Assembly (NCBI GenBank): GCA_016791285.1
Contig: JAEUMX010000213.1
Span: 1 to 11,355, forward strand
Reading direction: 5' to 3'
From: Burkholderiales bacterium
GTDB taxonomy: Bacteria; Pseudomonadota; Gammaproteobacteria; Burkholderiales; JAEUMW01
Length of the DNA stretch: 11,355 nucleotides
This document shows, one piece after another, positions 6,942 through 11,355 of the stretch. A model generated the notes under the pieces. That model did no database searches and had not been told where the DNA came from. It worked only from the letters and a program-made list of their open reading frames with translations. Positions within the stretch are counted from its first letter, which is position 1; every line of letters begins with the position of its first letter. The position numbers and the translations under genes are program-made.

Positions 6942-8687
6942 TCAAGGCAACGCCGTCTCGTCTTCCGCGTAAGTGATGACCGGCACCGGACGTGCGCCCT
7001 TCGGACTGCCGCGGTGGACGGCGCGAAAGGTGAGCTCGCCGCCGCTCAGGGTCTGCGCGTCGAAGCCCCTCTGCGCCAGCACCCGATAGGCAAGATAGGA
7101 GCGGAAGCCGGACCGGCAGTAGACGTAAATCGGCCGATCCTTGGGCAGTTCTCCGAGCCGCTCGCGCAGTTGCTTCAGGGGAATCAGGATCGACCCCGGC
7201 AGGCTCCAGTGCTCGTGCTCGGCCGGCGAGCGCACGTCGAGCACGAACGCGTTTGCCGGCAGCGCCGGCCACTCTTCCGCGTACCAGAGCTCGAGGTCGC
7301 CGCGCAGCAGGTTCGCCGCCTGGAAACCCGCCATGTTCACCGGATCCTTCGCCGAGCCGTACGGCGGCGCGTAGGCGAGTTCGAGCTCTTCCAAGTCCTC
7401 GACCGTCAAGCCGGCGCGAATGGCGACCGCGAACACGTCGATGCGCTTGTCCACACCGTCCCAGCCGGCCGCCTGCGCGCCGAGCACGCGACCCTCCGCA
7501 GGATCGAACAGCACCTTGAGGTGCATCGGCGCCGTGCCGGGGTAGTAGGTGGCGTGCCCGCTCGGATGAAGGTAGACCTTCCGGTAGGCGTGTCCGGTTC
7601 GCTGTAGAGCCTTTTCCGAGGCTCCCGTCATGGCGACCGTCATGTCGAAGATCTTGACCACCCCGGTGCCCTGCGTCGTCGTGTAGCGCGCGCTGCGCCC
7701 GGCGCCGCGCACGATGTGGTCCGCCGCGATGCGCCCCTGACGGTTGGCGGGACCGGCGAGCGGCACGACCACCCGCTCGCCGGTGACGGTGTCGCGCACC
7801 GCCACGGCATCGCCGACGGCATAGATCGCGGGGTCCGACGTGCGCTGATGCTCGTCGACGATGACGGCGCCGCGCTCGGTCACCTCGAGCCCGGCCGAGC
7901 GTGCGAGCGACGACTCGGGTCGCACACCGACGGCAACCACGACGAGGTCGGCGACCACGCTGCCGGCGCTGTCCAGATCGACGGTGACCGCGTCCCCGGG
8001 CGCCGGCGCGAAGCCGCGTGCCGTCGTCTTGAGGTGCAACCGCACACCCTTCGCTTCGAGATGGTCCTCGACCTCGCGCGACATCTCGGCATCGAGCACC
8101 GCCATCACGTGTTCACCCGCCTCCACCAGCGTCACTTCCAGCCCGCGATGGCGAAACGCCTCGGCAATTTCCAGCCCGATGTAACCACCGCCGACGACGA
8201 CGGCGCTGCGCGCGCCGCCATCCACTACCGCCTTGATCGCATCCATGTCGGGGATCGAGCGCAGGGTGAAGATGCGCGGATGGTCGATCCCGGGCAGCGG
8301 TGGCTTCATCGGCGCGGCACCGGTCGCGAGGACCAGTCGGTCGTACCCTTCCTCGTAGGCGCGGCCGGTGGCGCGCTCGACCACCCGCACGCGCCGCGCC
8401 GCACGCTCGATCGCCACCACCTCGTGCCCGGTGCGAACGTCGAGCGCGAGCGACTCCGCCAGGCTCTGCGGCGTCTGCAGGAGCAGCGCCTCGCGGTCCT
8501 CGATCTCGCCGCCGATGTGATACGGCAGCCCGCAGTTGGCGAACGAAACGTAGTCGTCGCGCTCCAGCACGAGGATTTGCGCGCGCTCGTCGAGCCGCCG
8601 CAGCCGAGCGGCAGCGGACATCCCGCCCGCCACTCCGCCGACTACGACGACGCGCCGCCGCGCACCCCGTTTCGACTCCGATGTCAT
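6942..8687 (-). CDS. CoA-disulfide reductase / persulfide reductase with C-terminal rhodanese domain
   Basis: A 581-residue two-domain flavoprotein. Residues ~12-450 are a pyridine nucleotide-disulfide oxidoreductase. They include an N-terminal FAD loop GGVAGG (17-22), active-site Cys52 in SFANCGLPY (the single-Cys type that forms a mixed disulfide with CoA), a second dinucleotide loop VVVGGGYIGLE for NAD(P)H, and an FAD-binding AIYAVGDAV. Residues ~480-560 are a rhodanese domain with Cys524 in YCRSG and entry motif VLDVRSPAEHEHW. This architecture matches the known CoADR-RHD and Npsr enzymes, which reduce CoA disulfide, CoA persulfide or polysulfide with NAD(P)H. Cytoplasmic. The start at 8687 is favoured: GGGAGG lies seven bases upstream, whereas the alternative ATG at 8702 overlaps that ribosome site. 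A YqhA-family gene is divergent; the methyltransferase gene ends 21 bases away, tail to tail. No linked sulfur-oxidation genes are visible. Confidence 0.92.
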   Translation of the reverse strand: MTSESKRGARRRVVVVGGVAGGMSAAARLRRLDERAQILVLERDDYVSFANCGLPYHIGGEIEDREALLLQTPQSLAESLALDVRTGHEVVAIERAARRVRVVERATGRAYEEGYDRLVLATGAAPMKPPLPGIDHPRIFTLRSIPDMDAIKAVVDGGARSAVVVGGGYIGLEIAEAFRHRGLEVTLVEAGEHVMAVLDAEMSREVEDHLEAKGVRLHLKTTARGFAPAPGDAVTVDLDSAGSVVADLVVVAVGVRPESSLARSAGLEVTERGAVIVDEHQRTSDPAIYAVGDAVAVRDTVTGERVVVPLAGPANRQGRIAADHIVRGAGRSARYTTTQGTGVVKIFDMTVAMTGASEKALQRTGHAYRKVYLHPSGHATYYPGTAPMHLKVLFDPAEGRVLGAQAAGWDGVDKRIDVFAVAIRAGLTVEDLEELELAYAPPYGSAKDPVNMAGFQAANLLRGDLELWYAEEWPALPANAFVLDVRSPAEHEHWSLPGSILIPLKQLRERLGELPKDRPIYVYCRSGFRSYLAYRVLAQRGFDAQTLSGGELTFRAVHRGSPKGARPVPVITYAEDETALP

Positions 8688-8716
8688 GACGCGACCTCCC
8701 ATTCACTGACGGCCCA

Positions 8717-8725
8717 ATTCTACCA
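8717..8725 (-). promoter_or_regulatory. Extended -10 element for the CoA-disulfide reductase gene
   Basis: The minus strand reads TGG-TAGAAT, an extended -10 (TGnTANAAT, five of six consensus bases), 30 bases before the ATG at 8687. The implied leader is about 23 bases. The -35 position has no good match, as is common for extended -10 promoters. Confidence 0.4.
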
Positions 8726-8789
8726 ACCGCGATCGGCTCCCGTCTGTAACCCAGGTCGCACACGCGCAGCCGGTTCGGAGTGCACTGCG

Positions 8790-8798
8790 TGCTACTAT
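8790..8798 (+). promoter_or_regulatory. Extended -10 element for the yqhA-like gene
   Basis: TGC-TACTAT forms an extended -10 (five of six bases match TATAAT), 37 bases before the ATG at 8836. No clear -35 is seen. Together with the oppositely oriented element at 8717-8725 it makes a compact divergent promoter region. Confidence 0.4.
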
Positions 8799-8835
8799 CG
8801 CGCCGGTTTCGCGACCCCTGCGGGAGATCCCACCC

Positions 8836-9315
8836 ATGCTGCGCCGTGCCCTGGCCTCCAGCCGCTACGTCGTCCTCATCGCCGTCGCCGGTACCTTCGT
8901 CGCCTCGTGCGTGCTGCTCGTGTATGAGGCGCTGGTGGTCGCGCAAGCCGTGGTGCGGCTCATCGGCGAGGGACATATCTCGCCCCAGGGCGCCAAGGTG
9001 ATCGCCATCGGGCTGATCGAGGCGGTCGACATCTTCCTCATCGCGATCGCCGTCTACATCATCAGCCTCGGCCTCTACGCCCTCTTCATCGACGATAAGC
9101 TGCCGCTGCCGCGCTGGCTCGAGGTTCAGGACCTCGAGGACCTCAAGGCGAATCTGGTCAGCATCGTGATCGCCGTGCTCGCCGTGCTCTTTCTGCGGGA
9201 GGCGGTCGCCTGGGACGGCGAGCGCGACCTGCTCAAGTTCGGCGCCGTCCTGGCGCTGATGATCGCGGCGCTCACGCTCTTCCTCTTCCTGAAGAAAAAG
9301 GGCAACCGCGACTGA
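8836..9315 (+). CDS. YqhA / UPF0114 family inner-membrane protein
   Basis: A 159-residue integral membrane protein with four hydrophobic segments at about 11-40, 53-85, 104-121 and 134-152, and a basic end (KKKGNRD). The N-terminal SSRYVVLIAV and the DIFLIAIAVYIISLGLYALFID segment with downstream RWLEVQDLEDLKANL are characteristic of the YqhA (UPF0114) family, whose biochemical function is not established. Length is usual for the family (~160-180). GGGAG lies nine bases before the ATG. It is followed by a 102-base gap and then minC, so it is probably a separate transcription unit. Confidence 0.88.
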   Translation: MLRRALASSRYVVLIAVAGTFVASCVLLVYEALVVAQAVVRLIGEGHISPQGAKVIAIGLIEAVDIFLIAIAVYIISLGLYALFIDDKLPLPRWLEVQDLEDLKANLVSIVIAVLAVLFLREAVAWDGERDLLKFGAVLALMIAALTLFLFLKKKGNRD

Positions 9316-9349
9316 CTGCCCGCGGCGGTACGCCATTGATTAATCGGGG

Positions 9350-9370
9350 CGCGAGAAATCGGCTCTCGCG
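9350..9370 (+). terminator. Small hairpin between the yqhA-like gene and minC
   Basis: CGCGAGA (9350-9356) and TCTCGCG (9364-9370) form a perfect 7-bp stem with a 7-base loop, 34 bases after the membrane-protein stop. No T run follows directly. It may end the upstream transcript, or it may be an operator overlapping the -35 area of the minC promoter. Confidence 0.28.
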
Positions 9371-9386
9371 AGCATACGCTCCGGGG

Positions 9387-9392
9387 TACAAT
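9387..9392 (+). promoter_or_regulatory. Likely -10 element of the min operon
   Basis: TACAAT (five of six consensus bases) lies 25 bases before the minC ATG, in a relatively AT-rich patch. No good -35 sits 16-18 bases upstream; that position is occupied by the inverted repeat 9350-9370. Confidence 0.35.
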
Positions 9393-9417
9393 CGCCCGAT
9401 TTTTAGCCGTAGCCTCC

Positions 9418-10146
9418 ATGCCCCCGAAGGATGCCTCCACGTTCGAGCTGAAGAACGGCGCGGTCGACGCCCTGCATCTCATCGTCAAGACTGCCGAGAT
9501 CGCCGTGCTGCGCGACGAGCTGCAGGCACGCTACGGCGCGATGCCCGAGTTCTTCGCCAACGACGCCGTGGTGGTCGACGTGCGCCGGCTGCCGCCCGAG
9601 AGCGAGCTGCCGTTGCGCGAATTGAGGGACCTGCTCCTGACCCTGCGGCTGCGCCCGATCGGCGTGGTCGCGCTCGACGCGCAGCAAGACTGGGTGAGCG
9701 CCAGCGGGTTGACGGTGTTCCCGGATCGCGACGTGCGCCGGCCGGCACCGCAGGAACCCGAGCCCGCGCCAAGGACCGTGAGCGAGCCGCCCGAGATCGT
9801 CACCCGCGCCACCACGGCGACCATCGTCGACAAGCCGCTGCGTTCGGGGCAGCGCCTGCACGCGGCCGGTGATCTGATCGTGCTCGGCCTCGTCAGCCAT
9901 GGCGCCGAGATCATCGCGGGGGGCAACATCCACGTCTACGCGCCGCTGCGCGGCCGGGCGCTTGCCGGTGTCCATGGCGACCGCGATGCCCGCATCTTCT
10001 GCACCTGCATGGAGCCGGAACTCTACTCCATCGCAGGATACTATCGAACGGTCGAGACCAACCTGCCCGACGACGTGCAGGGCAAGGCGGCGCAGGTACG
10101 GCTCGACGGCGAACGGCTGATCGTCGAAGCGCTCGACCTGCGCTGA
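9418..10146 (+). CDS. minC: Septum site-determining protein MinC
   Basis: A 242-residue protein. MinC blocks FtsZ polymerisation away from midcell when recruited to the membrane by MinD. The N-terminal domain (~7-100; FELKNGAVDALHLIV...) is the FtsZ-inhibiting half. A Pro/Glu-rich linker (~107-125) follows, then the C-terminal beta-helix domain (~130-242) with RSGQ at 142-145, the motif that binds MinD, and the family signatures GAEIIAGGNIHVYAPLRGRALAG and CTCMEPELYSIAGYY. Length is normal. The ATG at 9418 is the first in frame with the conserved N-terminus, but no clear Shine-Dalgarno precedes it. First gene of minCDE, 41 bases before minD. Confidence 0.95.
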   Translation: MPPKDASTFELKNGAVDALHLIVKTAEIAVLRDELQARYGAMPEFFANDAVVVDVRRLPPESELPLRELRDLLLTLRLRPIGVVALDAQQDWVSASGLTVFPDRDVRRPAPQEPEPAPRTVSEPPEIVTRATTATIVDKPLRSGQRLHAAGDLIVLGLVSHGAEIIAGGNIHVYAPLRGRALAGVHGDRDARIFCTCMEPELYSIAGYYRTVETNLPDDVQGKAAQVRLDGERLIVEALDLR

Positions 10147-10187
10147 CCCGACCATGTGAAGCGGTGTCCTCAACACGCGAGATGCCC

Positions 10188-11255
10188 ATGAATCAATCCG
10201 ATCCGATCGCAGCACCCGACACGGCACCGGCCGCGGCCGAGGCAGTACCCGCTACAGCACCCGACTCGGCACCGGTTGCAGCCGAGGCAGCACCCGCCAC
10301 AGCACCCGACTCGGCACCGGCCGTCGCCGAGACAGCACCTGCTGCGGCACCCGACACGGCACCGGTTGCAGCCGAGACAGCACCCGCCGCTGCAACCCCG
10401 GCGACGGCACCCGCTGCTGCCGCGCCCAAGCCCGCGAAGACCGCGCGCATCGTCGTCATCACCTCCGGCAAGGGCGGCGTCGGCAAGACCACGACGGCCG
10501 CGAGCTTCTCTGCCGGTCTCGCGCTGCGCGGCTACAAGACGGCCGTGATCGACTTCGACGTCGGCTTGCGCAACCTCGACCTCATCATGGGCTGCGAGCG
10601 CCGCGTGGTCTACGATCTCATCAACGTCATCCACGAGGAAGCCTCGCTCCACCAGGCGCTGATCCGCGACAAGAACTGCGACAACCTGCACGTGCTGCCG
10701 GCTTCGCAGACGCGCGACAAGGACGCGCTCACGCAACGGGGCGTCGAGAACGTGCTGAACGGCCTCCAGGACCTGGGCTTCGATTACATCGTCTGCGACT
10801 CGCCCGCGGGCATCGAAACCGGCGCCCTGCTCGCCATGCATTACGCCGACGAAGCGCTGGTGGTGACAAACCCGGAGGTCTCGTCGGTCCGCGATTCCGA
10901 TCGCATCCTCGGCATCCTCGCGTCGAAGACCAAGCGCGCGATCGACGGCGCGGAGCCGATCAAGGAGCATCTGCTGATCACCCGCTACAATCCGAAGCGC
11001 GTGGTGGGCGGCGAGATGCTCTCCCTCGATGACATCCAGGAGATCCTGCGCATCAGGCTGATCGGCGTCATCCCCGAGTCGGAATCCGTGCTGCAGGCAT
11101 CCAACCAGGGCCTTCCGGCGGTGCACCTGAACGGCACGGACGTCGCCGGCGCCTACAAGGATGTCGTGTCGCGCTTCCTGGGCGAGGACATTCCCCTGCG
11201 CTTCACCGACTACCAGAAGCCGGGGTTCTTCAAGCGGCTGTTCGGCAACCGATGA
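10188..11255 (+). CDS. minD: Septum site-determining ATPase MinD with repeat-built N-terminal extension
   Basis: A 355-residue protein; MinD is normally about 270. Residues ~86-355 are a canonical MinD: deviant Walker [10 protein letters not shown] with signature Lys95 and Lys100 (Lys11 and Lys16 of E. coli), [27 protein letters not shown] (Walker B region), and a C-terminal amphipathic membrane-targeting helix [13 protein letters not shown]-bound MinD dimerises on the membrane, recruits MinC and is released by MinE. The oddity is residues 1-85: an Ala/Pro/Asp/Glu/Thr-rich, probably disordered stretch with four 15-residue repeats and no Lys or Arg before Lys81. No ATG, GTG or TTG codon occurs in frame between the ATG at 10188 and the Walker A region, so translation must begin upstream of the repeats. 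Alternative starts are ATG 10182 and GTG 10164. The ribosome site is weak (GAG six bases upstream). minE follows after 11 bases. Confidence 0.95.
   Translation: MNQSDPIAAPDTAPAAAEAVPATAPDSAPVAAEAAPATAPDSAPAVAETAPAAAPDTAPVAAETAPAAATPATAPAAAAPKPAKTARIVVITSGKGGVGKTTTAASFSAGLALRGYKTAVIDFDVGLRNLDLIMGCERRVVYDLINVIHEEASLHQALIRDKNCDNLHVLPASQTRDKDALTQRGVENVLNGLQDLGFDYIVCDSPAGIETGALLAMHYADEALVVTNPEVSSVRDSDRILGILASKTKRAIDGAEPIKEHLLITRYNPKRVVGGEMLSLDDIQEILRIRLIGVIPESESVLQASNQGLPAVHLNGTDVAGAYKDVVSRFLGEDIPLRFTDYQKPGFFKRLFGNR
10212..10391 (+). repeat. Four tandem 45-bp repeats inside minD
   Basis: Four head-to-tail copies begin at 10212, 10257, 10302 and 10347. Each opens GCACCCGAC(A/T)CGGCACCGG and encodes APD(T/S)AP-x-x-AE-x-xPA-x, that is 15 residues. 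A degenerate fifth copy ([13 protein letters not shown]) leads into the ATPase domain. The copies differ by scattered substitutions and no indels, so the frame is kept. The period being a multiple of three would let copy number change without breaking minD. Confidence 0.92.
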
Positions 11256-11266
11256 GGGTGCGGCGC

Positions 11267-11355
11267 ATGTCCTTCCTGTCATTCTTTCTGGGACAAAAGA
11301 AGAAGACGGCGACGATCGCGAAGGAACGCCTGCAGATCATTCTGGCGCACGAGCG
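11267..11355 (+). CDS. minE: Cell division topological specificity factor MinE (partial, runs off right edge)
   Basis: Only the first 29 codons are visible: [22 protein letters not shown] and onward to IILAHE. MinE stimulates MinD ATPase and drives pole-to-pole oscillation. The visible part contains the N-terminal amphipathic membrane-binding helix (SFLSFFLG) and the start of the MinD-binding segment ([13 protein letters not shown]). GAGGGT at 11254-11259, overlapping the minD stop codon, is the ribosome site; the ATG at 11267 is preferred over the in-frame GTG at 11258 because the family begins at this Met. Third gene of minCDE. Confidence 0.93.
   Translation, partial: MSFLSFFLGQKKKTATIAKERLQIILAHE

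Noticed and set aside
8688..8702. ATG at 8702 as the start of the CoA-disulfide reductase.
   Set aside because: It overlaps the GGGAGG ribosome site that is correctly spaced for the ATG at 8687.
7716..8927. A 403-codon open frame on the plus strand.
   Set aside because: Antisense to the CoA-disulfide reductase gene, overlapping its promoter and the yqhA-like start. No recognisable domain.
8113..9336. A 407-codon open frame on the minus strand.
   Set aside because: It lies across the yqhA-like gene, the divergent promoters and part of the reductase in other frames. The sequence is His/Asp/Arg-rich noise.
10164..10187. GTG (10164) or ATG (10182) as the minD start.
   Set aside because: Both are possible, but neither has a better ribosome site than ATG 10188 and they add only 2-8 residues. 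The repeat extension is included whichever is used.

Overview
This is an 11.4 kb stretch of a high-GC proteobacterial chromosome, most likely betaproteobacterial. The lineage call rests mainly on the Min proteins at the right end (MinC with an intact RSGQ motif, MinD ending in a GFFKRLFG membrane-targeting helix, and the MinE N-terminus). It is moderately sure, and I cannot name a genus. There are no tRNA or rRNA genes, insertion sequences or CRISPR arrays. The window looks like ordinary chromosome with several envelope genes rather than a mobile island.

Left part, all on the minus strand. A two-gene unit reads leftward from about 4640: a secreted PQQ-like beta-propeller protein (2789-4546), then a small Ala/Pro-linker lipoprotein (2256-2777) whose ribosome site overlaps the propeller stop codon. 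Downstream, and possibly with its own promoter, begins an alpha-2-macroglobulin-like protein (2144 down to base 1). It is open off the left edge, with 714 codons visible and no stop. All three products carry export signals, so this side of the window is envelope biology.

Middle part. Divergent from the propeller unit is a Met/His-rich outer-membrane beta-barrel protein (4861-5937), followed by a strong hairpin. Next is a short cyclopropane-synthase-type SAM methyltransferase (6039-6920). It converges, with a gap of only 21 bases, on a CoA-disulfide reductase/rhodanese fusion (6942-8687, minus), which probably handles persulfides or CoA disulfides.

Right part. A four-helix YqhA/UPF0114 membrane protein (8836-9315) is divergent from the reductase. 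The division-site operon minC-minD-minE follows (9418 to the right edge, minE partial). It is normal in order, but MinD carries an unusual ~84-residue Ala/Pro/acidic N-terminal extension built from four 15-residue repeats. No start codon lies between the repeats and the ATPase domain, so the extension should be translated. I regard this as the most notable feature of the window. I see no convincing new defence or multi-gene system. The other items worth attention are the uncharacterised propeller/lipoprotein pair and the metal-ligand-rich barrel protein.
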